38,504 nucleotides of DNA, from the NCBI GenBank assembly GCA_024275015.1, contig JAJRZW010000069.1:1-38504 (forward strand), given 5' to 3'. This document shows positions 8,180-15,286 of this stretch, in pieces. Within the stretch, counting starts at the first letter, position 1; every line of letters begins with the position of its first letter. This DNA comes from Deltaproteobacteria bacterium. Its GTDB lineage: Bacteria; Desulfobacterota; Desulfobulbia; Desulfobulbales; JAJRZW01. The notes under the pieces were generated by a model that was not told where the DNA came from, did not search any database, and saw nothing but the letters and a program-made list of their open reading frames with translations. Made by a program: the position numbers and the translations under genes.

Positions 8180-8782
8180 TCAGGCGATTACCGCCGGACT
8201 CAGGGTTTCGATCGCAGCCGTCGCTTCCGGGAGGAGTGAGATGGCCAGGGTATAGGGGATGTCGAGGATCGCGCCGAGATCAAAGGTATTGCGGAACAGC
8301 TCTTCAAACAGGGTCTGGGCCTTGCCGCTGGTGGAAAAAAAGGTGATACTGTTGTCGGCCAGACTCCAGCACATTTCATATACCGCCGGTACCGGTACCG
8401 CCTGTTTCAGGAGCTTGATCCGCATGTTTTCCTTGATATCGAGCTTCTGGGAGCGTGACAGTTTGGGTACCTGCCGTTCTTTCAACAGGCGCTGTTCTTC
8501 CTTGAGGCAGAATTTTTTCAACGCTGCCGGAGCTACTTTGCGTTCGTCCATCCGCAGGGCCATGGCGAGATAGTCGCCGGCAACGTATGAGGCCTCGGTG
8601 AACCCGGAGTCAAACATATTTGCCAGCGACACCCATCCGATTGAGACTTCTTCAAAGGAGTCGTCAATATCGCGAAAGGCGTGGGCGCTTATTCTTTCAG
8701 CGGCGAAGTTCCAGAAATCAGCGGGGATATCACCCTCGACGCGATAACGGACAAAGCTTACGGTACCGGAAATAAATGACAT
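8180..8782 (-). CDS. RdgC-like recombination-associated protein
   Basis: Starting at MSFISGTVSFVRYRVEG gives 200 residues, shorter than the ~300-residue enterobacterial RdgC. Features recalled from the deltaproteobacterial RdgC group include SIGWVSLANMFD, LRMDERKVAP, and the basic stretch VPKLSRSQKLDIKENM before AVPAVYEMCW. RdgC binds double-stranded DNA and modulates RecA. The ATG at 8782 is preceded by GAGAGAGCG. A longer start at 8821 would translate the end of a dispersed repeat (FFQQS) and is less likely. It leads a minus-strand run to the ORF at 7624, gatB, radC and hemW. Confidence 0.82.
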   Translation of the reverse strand: MSFISGTVSFVRYRVEGDIPADFWNFAAERISAHAFRDIDDSFEEVSIGWVSLANMFDSGFTEASYVAGDYLAMALRMDERKVAPAALKKFCLKEEQRLLKERQVPKLSRSQKLDIKENMRIKLLKQAVPVPAVYEMCWSLADNSITFFSTSGKAQTLFEELFRNTFDLGAILDIPYTLAISLLPEATAAIETLSPAVIA

Positions 8783-8796
8783 TTTCGCTCTCTCGG

Positions 8797-8934
8797 CAGA
8801 CTGTTGAAAAAAATCTTCCATGGCTTTTTTTACTCCGGTTGGTCAGCATTCGTTCTGGCCAACCTCCCGAATTTCTCAAATGCCTGAGTAGATTCGGCGG
8901 TGCTTCCATGCGCGGCTGATGATCCGTTTTTAAG
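8797..8934 (-). repeat. Degenerate copy of the five-hairpin repeat upstream of rdgC-like gene
   Basis: In reversed orientation it shows CAGACTGTTGAAAA, CCGGTTGGTCAGC, CTGGCCAACCTC, GGCGGTGCTTCCATGCGC and CCGTTTTTAAG. These are the same blocks, in the same order, as the better copy at 14099-14256. Its end lies 15 nt from the rdgC-like start codon, so it would form the 5' leader. Confidence 0.65.
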
Positions 8935-9021
8935 TCCACAGCCAGCCGTGGGGAATCGCAAGGCCCCTGTAGATTTATGAAAATGAAAAGATATATCAGA
9001 GTTCCGGCGGACGGACAAGGG

Positions 9022-9080
9022 TAAACAGCCCGCTGAAAAACGGGCCGGAACGTGAAAAAGTCAGGACGGCTTTTTCATAA
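9022..9080 (+). repeat. Internally deleted copy of the five-hairpin repeat
   Basis: Only the first hairpin (CAGCCCGCTGAAAAACGGGC) and the last (GAAAAAGTCAGGACGGCTTTTTC) remain, joined directly. Confidence 0.6.
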
Positions 9081-9187
9081 TAGATCAATAGACCTTATGA
9101 CATCTCGAAATGTAAGCGTTTGCATGGAACCCTGCTGGGCGTAATTGTGTACCCCCGATTAATATCCCTGTGATAGTGGGGCTTGAT

Positions 9188-9285
9188 TATCAGCCCGTTG
9201 AAAAACGGGCTGGTCGCGGCGCACGGACGCGCCGCCGATTTCACCGGGTTGAAAAAACCAGGACGGCTTTTTCAACAGTCTGTTA
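9188..9285 (+). repeat. Partial copy of the five-hairpin repeat (hairpin 4 missing)
   Basis: Hairpin 1 (CAGCCCGTTGAAAAACGGGC), hairpin 2 (GCGGCGCACGGACGCGCCGC) and the left half of hairpin 3 join directly to hairpin 5 and CAACAGTCTGTTA. The middle ~60 bp is deleted. Confidence 0.8.
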
Positions 9286-9325
9286 TGTGCATCAGGATAA
9301 AAATAAAAATTGCTGATCGCAACTG

Positions 9326-9354
9326 TTGACATGTTAAACTATATCCGGTAAAAA
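9326..9354 (+). promoter_or_regulatory. Probable sigma-70 promoter of tRNA-Lys
   Basis: A consensus -35 TTGACA (9326-9331), a 17-nt spacer and a weak -10 TAAAAA (9349-9354) end 14 nt before the tRNA. Confidence 0.45.
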
Positions 9355-9368
9355 AATCTTCCGCTGAC

Positions 9369-9444
9369 GGGTCGTTAACTCAGTTGGTAGAGTATCTGCC
9401 TTTTAAGCAGAGAGTCGCGCGTTCGAGCCGCGCACGACCCACCA
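9369..9444 (+). tRNA. tRNA-Lys (UUU anticodon)
   Basis: Acceptor GGGTCGT pairs with ACGACCC, the anticodon loop CTTTTAA carries TTT, the T-loop is GTTCGAGCC, and the CCA is encoded. Confidence 0.97.
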
Positions 9445-9567
9445 GTGATTAATCCCGGATAATTTCGGGTTGGATATTGTCTGTTCCTGGAATGGTATTT
9501 TTGTCCGAGTTCGGCGTTTCGGCAAAAGAATTTATTTTATGGGCAGGCAATAACAGGTAATAATAAA

Positions 9568-9645
9568 GTCCCCATCGTCTAGTCAGGTCCAGGACACCGG
9601 CCTTTCACGCCGGCAACACGAGTTCAAATCTCGTTGGGGACGCCA
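9568..9645 (+). tRNA. tRNA-Glu (UUC anticodon)
   Basis: Acceptor GTCCCCA pairs with TGGGGAC, the anticodon loop CTTTCAC carries TTC, the T-arm is GAGTTCAAATCTC, and the CCA is encoded. It lies 123 nt after tRNA-Lys on the same strand. Confidence 0.97.
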
Positions 9646-10055
9646 TAAATTACAAAGGAGGAGCAGTTGTTTGCGGTCTTTTTCCCCCCTTTGTCTCCTT
9701 TTTCTTTTTCCCCGCGAATATTTGGTTGTAAGCCGTCTCTGGACGGATTTTTTTGCCCTGGCAATGGTTTTTTCGCCTGATCCGGTCAACTATGATACGC
9801 CATAAACTCATTCTCTTCCAGGGGCGGTTTGTCGATGACGACGGCAGTCTTCCCGGCACTGCGGAGTAAAACTGCCGAGGCAGGCGGTTAGCAGAGTGTT
9901 GAAAAAGCCGTCCTGGCTTTTTCACCTCCCGTTTGGCCAAAACAAGTTTCGGTCAACCTCTCGATTTTATTGTTTTTTTTTAAACCAAATAAAATCCATT
10001 ACAGAAGGAGAATCGTTTTATCAGCCAGCTGCTTCAGTTGGACGACCTGGCGGGG
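9646..10055. other. Spacer after tRNA-Glu: one repeat copy, no gene seen
   Basis: Apart from the partial repeat at 9887-9996 and pyrimidine-rich tracts near 9685-9715, I see no gene. The short plus-strand reading near 10020-10080 (QLLQLDDLAGLLEGEDVV) overlaps the 3' end of the opposite HD-GYP gene and has no ribosome site or recognised family. Confidence 0.4.
9887..9996 (-). repeat. Partial copy of the five-hairpin repeat
   Basis: In reversed orientation it contains hairpin 5 (TTGAAAAAGCCGTCCTGGCTTTTTC), hairpin 4 (CCGTTTGGCCAAAACAAG, then TCAACCTC) and a degenerate hairpin 3 (GATTTTATTG, AAACCAAATAAAATC). The hairpin 1-2 end is missing. Confidence 0.75.
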
Positions 10056-12827
10056 TTACTGGAGGGAGAAGATGTCGTTTAAGGCCCGTTCCGCCGGGTA
10101 TGAACCATCGAAACGGTGCTGCTGGTAGTTTGAGTCAAGACCCCAGTCCCTGTGGACCACCTCCAGTTGGTCGGCGATCCTCTCTTTGAGGATTGAGGCC
10201 TCGCGGTCGTCGCATTCGCTGTAGATGAGAAAATCGGAGCCCTTGCGCAGCAGTAGGACGGCCTTGTCGCTGTGGGTGAAGCTGTTGTTGAAATCCTCCG
10301 AGGTCTGGTGCAGCTTTTGTCCCAGTTCGTCAAGGATCTGGTCGGCCTTGATGAAGCCCATTTGATGGTTGAACTCTTGCAGGTGGGGGAAGACCATTGA
10401 GATTATGTGATACGGATGGCTATGTTTTTGCAACATCCGGGCGTCATCAAGATAGAGAAGATATCGGTAATTATAGAAATCGCTCAGGGGTTCACGGAAA
10501 TAGGTCATCTGGCGGAACATTTCCAGGTCCTGGTTGTAGTCGGCCTTGAATTCGCTCGTGATTTCAAGGGGACTCCAGGTTTCGGTGACCTTTTCCACCA
10601 GATCGACTATTCCGGCGTCAAGGCGGCCCTCTTTGGCCTCGAAGTGGAGAATGTCGAGGGCGTGGCGTCGTGACATCGGGCGTTTATATGGCCGTTTTGA
10701 GATCAGGGCCTCGTAGACATCGGCCACCGCGACTATCCTTTCAATTCTGCCGATTTCTTTTCCCTTCAGGCCGTGGGGGTAACCACTGCCGTCCAGTCGT
10801 TCATGGTGGTTCAGGATGATCCGGTGGATACGCTCGTCGTGGTGGTGCTTACTGAACAGGCTTGCCCCGACCAGGGTGTGAACCTTCATGATATTGCGGT
10901 CGATGCGGTCGAATATCCCCGGTTTCAGGAGCACGTCGTCAGGGATCGCCACCTTGCCGATGTCGTGAACCAGACAGCCGTGCTTGATGACATCGAGTTC
11001 GTCGGTGCCAAGTTCAAGCTCAAGGCCGACGCGGCGCGAGATTTCCGCCACCCGGAGGGCGTGTTCAAACGTGGAGTGGTCACGGTTGGCAAGCATTTCG
11101 TACATGATCTCGAAGAGGTTGACAATGAGCGCGTCCTTTTCGTCGTTGGCCTTTTCCACCTCCGCCTTTGACAGGGTCAGGGCACTTTGCGCCTCGCGGC
11201 GTTCCTGGAGTTCCTGCTCCAGTTGCTGGCTCGCCTCCTCGATTTCCACTGTCCGTTCCTGGACCCTTATCTCAAGTTCATCCCTTGAACGCTGCAGCTC
11301 CTCCTCGGTCTGTTTGCGCTGGATGATTCCGGCGACGACGTTGGCGGCGGCGCGCAGGGTTTCCTCCACCATATCATCGCGTTCGCAGTCGGCCTGGATG
11401 TAGAGGGTAAACACCCCGATAAGTTGTCGGCTGGAAGAGAGTATGGGGACGCAATAATGACCATGGGGGGCGATGCCGTCATAGCGGTGATCGTGGAATT
11501 TATCGACACAATTTGCGAACACCACCTCACGGGAAAGGGCGCAGCGGCCGCAGAGGCACTGGCCGAACTGGACTTCATCACACATGGTCATGAGTGAGGC
11601 GTTAAGGCCGCGCTGGGCCTTGAGAGTGAGGGCCCCGGGTTTCTCTCCGGCGAGGAATATCGCCCCCTTGGGTTCAAGCTCGAGCCAGGGAAAGGAGGTG
11701 ATGCAGTAGATAAACTGCTCCAGTGTCTCGGTGAGGTTGAGGTCTTCAAGGGAGAGATTAAGAAGGCGGTTCAGGACCGTCTGGGTCTGGTAGCTCCTCT
11801 TGATTTCCTCCCGGGCGGCCTTCTGTTGGCTGGTATCCCGGATGATCACCAGGGTCAGGGTGTCGTCAACGGTGTTTATCAGGCTGACGGTGAGGTCGGC
11901 CTCGATGGCGCGGCCATCGCGGGTCTGGAGGGTGGTCTCAAAGCGGTGTCCGCGGTTTGGATCAACGGAGCTGTGCTCTCCCCACGGCAGCCCGGCATCG
12001 GCGGGGATGAAAAAAGTGAAGGAATGGCCCACCAGCTCTTCCCGCCCGGGGAACCCGAGAAGATCGGCGGCGCGGTCATTGGCCTCCCTTATGATGCCGT
12101 TGTCGTCATAAAGGATGATGGCATCATTTGACTGACTGAAAAGGGCACGGTAGCGGCGCTGTTTTTCCCGCAGCAGGTTCGCCCCCCGGATGCTTCTGGT
12201 CTGGCTTTCCCTGAGTTTGTAGACACTGATAAGGATGGCTAATAAAAGACAGATGGAAAGCGGCGCCAGAGTGGCGTAGAATTTATTTATCAGCCGGCTG
12301 AGCCCGGCGGTGGCGGCGCTGATGTCGGAGTATACCTCAAAGGCGCCGGCAAAGTGGCCCTTGTGCATGATCGGGGTGTAGGCCTCGACCACGTCCCGGG
12401 GCATTACCTGGTCTTCAAGGGAGAGTTTGTTCCGGTGGATGATCTTGGTGTAGTTCCGCCCGGCGGCAACCTGTTGATGAAAATAAGGTTTGCGGTTGAT
12501 CTTGCCGATATCATCGGGGTCGGTTGAGTAGATGGTCTCGCCCCGGGATGAATAGATTTTTATTTTAAGAAGGTTGAAATCGCGTCGGGCTTTGTCCACT
12601 TTGCGCGCCATATCTCTGGGGAGGACGTCAAGATTGATCGATTCGACCTCCTGCGGCAGGATCATTCCCTCTAAGTGGCGGGCAACCCTTACCACCTCTT
12701 TTTCGGTACGGGCGCCGATAAAGGAAGTAAACGACGGGGAAAGGTAGAGAATGGTATAAACAGGTAAGACGAATACGGCTAAAAGGGCCACGACCACTAG
12801 AGTTTTTAGAAATTTAATATTCAACAT
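10056..12827 (-). CDS. Membrane sensor PAS-GAF-HD-GYP protein with degenerate C-terminal GGDEF
   Basis: 923 residues. In order: membrane segment (~8-30), periplasmic sensor (~31-178), second membrane segment (~180-205), PAS (~230-340), GAF (~365-515), coiled coil (~515-585) and an HD-GYP phosphodiesterase domain. The HD-GYP core is intact: HDIGK near 620, NHHERLDGSGYP near 680. HD-GYP enzymes degrade cyclic di-GMP, so this should couple a periplasmic or redox signal to c-di-GMP turnover. The last ~150 residues resemble a GGDEF fold (QEFNHQMGFIKADQILDELG), but the signature reads RKGSDF, so cyclase activity is unlikely. The start codon is the second of two tandem copies of the same 18 nt (see 12828-12845). 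Confidence 0.9.
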   Translation of the reverse strand: MLNIKFLKTLVVVALLAVFVLPVYTILYLSPSFTSFIGARTEKEVVRVARHLEGMILPQEVESINLDVLPRDMARKVDKARRDFNLLKIKIYSSRGETIYSTDPDDIGKINRKPYFHQQVAAGRNYTKIIHRNKLSLEDQVMPRDVVEAYTPIMHKGHFAGAFEVYSDISAATAGLSRLINKFYATLAPLSICLLLAILISVYKLRESQTRSIRGANLLREKQRRYRALFSQSNDAIILYDDNGIIREANDRAADLLGFPGREELVGHSFTFFIPADAGLPWGEHSSVDPNRGHRFETTLQTRDGRAIEADLTVSLINTVDDTLTLVIIRDTSQQKAAREEIKRSYQTQTVLNRLLNLSLEDLNLTETLEQFIYCITSFPWLELEPKGAIFLAGEKPGALTLKAQRGLNASLMTMCDEVQFGQCLCGRCALSREVVFANCVDKFHDHRYDGIAPHGHYCVPILSSSRQLIGVFTLYIQADCERDDMVEETLRAAANVVAGIIQRKQTEEELQRSRDELEIRVQERTVEIEEASQQLEQELQERREAQSALTLSKAEVEKANDEKDALIVNLFEIMYEMLANRDHSTFEHALRVAEISRRVGLELELGTDELDVIKHGCLVHDIGKVAIPDDVLLKPGIFDRIDRNIMKVHTLVGASLFSKHHHDERIHRIILNHHERLDGSGYPHGLKGKEIGRIERIVAVADVYEALISKRPYKRPMSRRHALDILHFEAKEGRLDAGIVDLVEKVTETWSPLEITSEFKADYNQDLEMFRQMTYFREPLSDFYNYRYLLYLDDARMLQKHSHPYHIISMVFPHLQEFNHQMGFIKADQILDELGQKLHQTSEDFNNSFTHSDKAVLLLRKGSDFLIYSECDDREASILKERIADQLEVVHRDWGLDSNYQQHRFDGSYPAERALNDIFSLQ

Positions 12828-12845
12828 TTATTTAATATTCAACAT
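12828..12845 (-). repeat. 18-nt tandem duplication creating a mini-ORF (MLNIK-stop) before the start
   Basis: The 18 nt ATGTTGAATATTAAATAA precede the true start ATGTTGAATATTAAATTT. The gene's first five codons are duplicated with a stop, and that stop directly abuts the real ATG. It could act as a translational leader or be a neutral duplication. Confidence 0.7.
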
Positions 12846-12890
12846 TTAAATGAGCTTATACAAGCCATGCTCTGCCTGTGCCGATACGCT

Positions 12891-13045
12891 TAACAGACCG
12901 TTGAAAAACGGGCTGGTTGCGGCTGATGTCCGCGCCGCCGATTTCACCGGTTTAAAAAACCCGGTGAAATCGAGAGGTTGGATGAAAATTGTTTTATCCA
13001 ACCGGCGGTTTAAAAAGCCAGGACGGCTTTTTAAACACTCTGTTA
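12891..13045 (+). repeat. Near-full copy of the five-hairpin intergenic repeat (155 bp)
   Basis: Bounded by TAACAGACCGTTGAAAAA on the left and TTTTTAAACACTCTGTTA on the right, imperfect terminal inverted repeats. Inside are successive stem-loops: AACGGGC-type hairpin 1, GC-rich hairpin 2, GATTTCACCGG...CCGGTGAAATC (hairpin 3), GGTTGGATG...ATCCAACC (hairpin 4) and TTTAAAAAGCC-AGGAC-GGCTTTTTAAA (hairpin 5). It lies between the HD-GYP gene and the rubrerythrin promoter. The rest of the spacer 12846-13270 has no gene. Confidence 0.88.
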
Positions 13046-13211
13046 AGACTTGGTTCAGGGCCTTTTTTTCGGCCCAAGACCTCCTGCCCACCGGAACATA
13101 AAACGGGAGACAATTGCTTGATTGCAATTAATAATTTTATCATATCCAGAGGGGCAAAAGCAAGTTGAATGGTCGACGTTGTCTTTGCCGCAAACGATTG
13201 AAGTATAGTTG

Positions 13212-13240
13212 TTGACTCTTCTGCGAATGATTATTAAAAT
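13212..13240 (+). promoter_or_regulatory. Sigma-70 promoter of rubrerythrin
   Basis: -35 TTGACT (13212-13217), a 17-nt spacer and -10 TAAAAT (13235-13240), followed by GGAGGT at 13259-13264 and ATG at 13271. An upstream A/T-rich inverted repeat (ATTGCTTGATTGCAAT, about 13113-13128) could be an operator; the regulator cannot be named. Confidence 0.65.
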
Positions 13241-13270
13241 AGAAAAAAAATTAACAATGGAGGTGTTTCA

Positions 13271-13846
13271 ATGGCAGAACTTAAAGGTAGTATGACCGAA
13301 AAAAATCTTCTCACCGCCTTTGCCGGTGAATCTCAGGCCCGTAATCGCTATACCTATTTTGCCTCAAAGGCGAAAAAAGAGGGATATGTCCAGATGGCGG
13401 CGATTTTTCTTGAGACCGCGGACCAGGAAAAGGAACACGCCAAGCGTCTGTTCAAGTTCCTGGAGGGTGGTGAGGTGGAGATCACCGCCGCCTTTCCGGC
13501 CGGAACCATCGACAGCACCCTGGAAAACCTCAAGGCCTCGGCCGAGGGTGAGAAATATGAGTACAGCGAGATGTATCCCGCCTTTGCCGAGACCGCCCGG
13601 GAGGAAGGGTTTAAGCAGATCGCCGCGGTTTTCATGGCCATTGCGGTGGCGGAAAAACAGCATGAAAAACGTTATCAGGCCCTGGCTGCCAACATAGAAA
13701 ACGACCGGGTCTTCAAACGGGAGAAAAAAACCATCTGGCGCTGCCGGAACTGTGGTTATCTCCACGAGGGAACCGAGGCCCCGGAGACCTGTCTCGCCTG
13801 CGCCCATGGTAAGGCCCATTTCGAGGAGCTTGGGGAGAATTATTGA
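13271..13846 (+). CDS. rbr: Rubrerythrin
   Basis: 191 residues, canonical length. The N-terminal four-helix diiron domain carries the ligands E20, E53/H56 and E128/H131 in EKQHEKR. The C-terminal rubredoxin-like domain binds iron through C158, C161, C174 and C177 (CRNC...CLAC). Rubrerythrin reduces hydrogen peroxide in the cytoplasm of anaerobes with electrons from rubredoxin. A strong GGAGG ribosome site and a good promoter precede it. It heads an oxygen-defence block with desulfoferrodoxin and ferritin, though 437 bp of repeats separate it from the next gene. Confidence 0.97.
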   Translation: MAELKGSMTEKNLLTAFAGESQARNRYTYFASKAKKEGYVQMAAIFLETADQEKEHAKRLFKFLEGGEVEITAAFPAGTIDSTLENLKASAEGEKYEYSEMYPAFAETAREEGFKQIAAVFMAIAVAEKQHEKRYQALAANIENDRVFKREKKTIWRCRNCGYLHEGTEAPETCLACAHGKAHFEELGENY

Positions 13847-13941
13847 CCCCGGTGTCAAAATCCCCGGTTGCGGTGAATTATGTCCTCCGCGTTGTTTCTG
13901 AGATCTCACGGTTGATGGTTTCGCAAAAAAACCTTTTTTCC

Positions 13942-14010
13942 GTCATTCCGGCGAAGGCCGGAATCCATAATGTGTTTCATCACAGGATTCCGGATCAAGT
14001 CCGGAATGAC
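13942..14010. repeat. Palindromic GTCATTCCGG-type intergenic repeat
   Basis: The arms GTCATTCCGGCGAAGGCCGG and CCGGATCAAGTCCGGAATGAC are followed/preceded by GAATCC/GGATTC, giving a roughly 25-bp imperfect inverted repeat around an ATAATGTGTTTCATCACA centre. This sequence type is widespread in proteobacterial intergenic regions (established knowledge). Confidence 0.85.
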
Positions 14011-14098
14011 AAAAATGATGATTTGCGACTTTTTACGACGCCATCACGATTTTAATCGTGTTTATGGTATTGTGAGGCGTATGGTGCGGGGGACACGG

Positions 14099-14256
14099 TT
14101 AACAGGCTGTTGAAAAAGTCGTCCTGACTGTTTCAACACCCGGTTGGCCAAAACAAGTTCCGGTCAACCTCTCGATTTCATTGGATTTTTAAAACCCAAT
14201 AAAATCGTCGGCGCGTCCATGCGCCGCAACCAGCCCGTTTTTCAACGGGCTGTTAA
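14099..14256 (-). repeat. Near-full copy of the five-hairpin repeat (158 bp), inverted
   Basis: Bounded by TTAACAG and CTGTTAA. Read on the minus strand, hairpins 1 to 5 come in the standard order. Hairpin 3 has the stem GATTTTATTGGGTTTT/AAATCCAATGAAATC, with base changes on both arms that keep pairing. It ends 27 nt before the desulfoferrodoxin ATG, so it would lie in its leader. Confidence 0.88.
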
Positions 14257-14283
14257 GGTAAAAACAGAACGAGGAGAACGAAA

Positions 14284-14658
14284 ATGGCAAAAAAATCAGG
14301 AGTTTACAAATGTGAGTTATGCGGCAATATCGTCGAGGTCTTGCATGAGGGTGCCGGTACTCTGGTATGCTGCGGTCAGGGCATGGCCCTGATGGCGGAG
14401 AACAGTGTTGACGCCGCGGTTGAAAAACATGTGCCGGTGATTGAAAAGGTTGCCGGCGGGTATAAGGTTAAGGTTGGTTCGGCCGCCCATCCCATGGAGG
14501 ATAAACATTATATCGAGTGGATCGAACTTTCCGCCGGGGGTCAGGTCCTGCGGGCTGGTCTTGCTCCCGGTGATACCCCTGAGGCAACCTTTGCCACCAG
14601 TGCCGATGAGGTCACGGCCCGGAGTTATTGTAATCTCCATGGACTCTGGAGGTCATAG
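14284..14658 (+). CDS. dfx: Desulfoferrodoxin (superoxide reductase, two-iron type)
   Basis: 124 residues. The N-terminal desulforedoxin-like domain holds centre I (C10, C13, C29, C30). Centre II, the superoxide-reducing site, has its His4Cys ligands in EKHVPV (H49), [11 protein letters not shown] (H69, H75) and YCNLHGLW (C116, H119). It reduces superoxide to peroxide without releasing oxygen, complementing rubrerythrin. The ribosome site GAGGAG lies just upstream. The 3' end (CTGGAGGTCATAG) also supplies the ribosome site of the ferritin gene, so the two are coupled. Confidence 0.97.
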   Translation: MAKKSGVYKCELCGNIVEVLHEGAGTLVCCGQGMALMAENSVDAAVEKHVPVIEKVAGGYKVKVGSAAHPMEDKHYIEWIELSAGGQVLRAGLAPGDTPEATFATSADEVTARSYCNLHGLWRS

Positions 14659-14662
14659 GCCG

Positions 14663-15169
14663 ATGCTGAGCAAGAGCATGGAAAAGGCCCTGAACGGTCA
14701 GGTTAATGCCGAGTATTATTCCGCTTACCTCTATCTCTCCATGAGTTCGTATTTTGATTCCGTCGGTCTGCCCGGTTGCGGCAACTGGATGAAGATGCAG
14801 TTTCAGGAGGAGTGGCTTCACGGCTCGAAGATATACGATTATATCATTGAGCGCGGCGGCCGGGTTATCCTCCAGGCCATTGATCAGCCTCCCTCGAGCT
14901 GGGATTCGGCGCGGGCGGTGTTCACCGAGGTCCTGCAGCATGAACAGAAGGTGACCGGCCTGATCAACGCCCTCGCCGATCTGGCCCTGGATGAACGCGA
15001 TCACGCCACCTCCATATTTCTGCAGTGGTTTATCTCCGAGCAGGTGGAGGAAGAGGCCACCGCCGGCGGCATCCTCGATAAAATGAAGCTCATCGGCGAC
15101 GATAACGCCGCCATGCTGGCCATGGACCAGGATCTTGCGACCCGGGTATTTACCGCCCCGTCAAAGTAG
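14663..15169 (+). CDS. ftn: Ferritin
   Basis: 168 residues, MLSKSMEKALNGQVNAEYYSAYLYLSM, a classic non-heme bacterial ferritin. Ferroxidase ligands lie in NAEYYSA (E17) and QEEWLHGSK, with further acidic residues in helices C and D. It stores iron and limits Fenton chemistry, which fits the neighbouring peroxide and superoxide reductases. The start at 14663 lies 4 nt after the desulfoferrodoxin stop. Longer readings into dfx are not protein-like. Confidence 0.95.
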   Translation: MLSKSMEKALNGQVNAEYYSAYLYLSMSSYFDSVGLPGCGNWMKMQFQEEWLHGSKIYDYIIERGGRVILQAIDQPPSSWDSARAVFTEVLQHEQKVTGLINALADLALDERDHATSIFLQWFISEQVEEEATAGGILDKMKLIGDDNAAMLAMDQDLATRVFTAPSK

Positions 15170-15240
15170 TTTCCTGTTTTATCAACGTGCTTGCCTCCTT
15201 GCATCTGCACTGTTCCCGAACGTCACGGATCCAGGAAGTA

Positions 15241-15281
15241 AAAAAAACCGGAGATGCTTTCACGCAGCTCCGGTTTTTTTT
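15241..15281. terminator. Bidirectional intrinsic terminator between ferritin and RNase G genes
   Basis: Stem AAAAAAACCGGAG / CTCCGGTTTTTTT around a 14-nt loop gives T-runs on both strands between two convergent genes. Confidence 0.9.
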
Positions 15282-15286
15282 GTGTT

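Larger units (their letters stand above)
8935..9368. other. Spacer before tRNA-Lys: repeats only, no gene seen
   Basis: The spacer holds two internally deleted repeat copies (9022-9080 and 9188-9285). At 9112-9118 there is GTAAGCG, the sequence typical of IS66-family ends, here without a detectable partner end. I see no convincing coding region. Confidence 0.5.

Noticed and set aside
9100-9190. GTAAGCG near 9112 as an IS66-family insertion
   Set aside because: No matching second end or target duplication found; kept only as a note in the spacer description.
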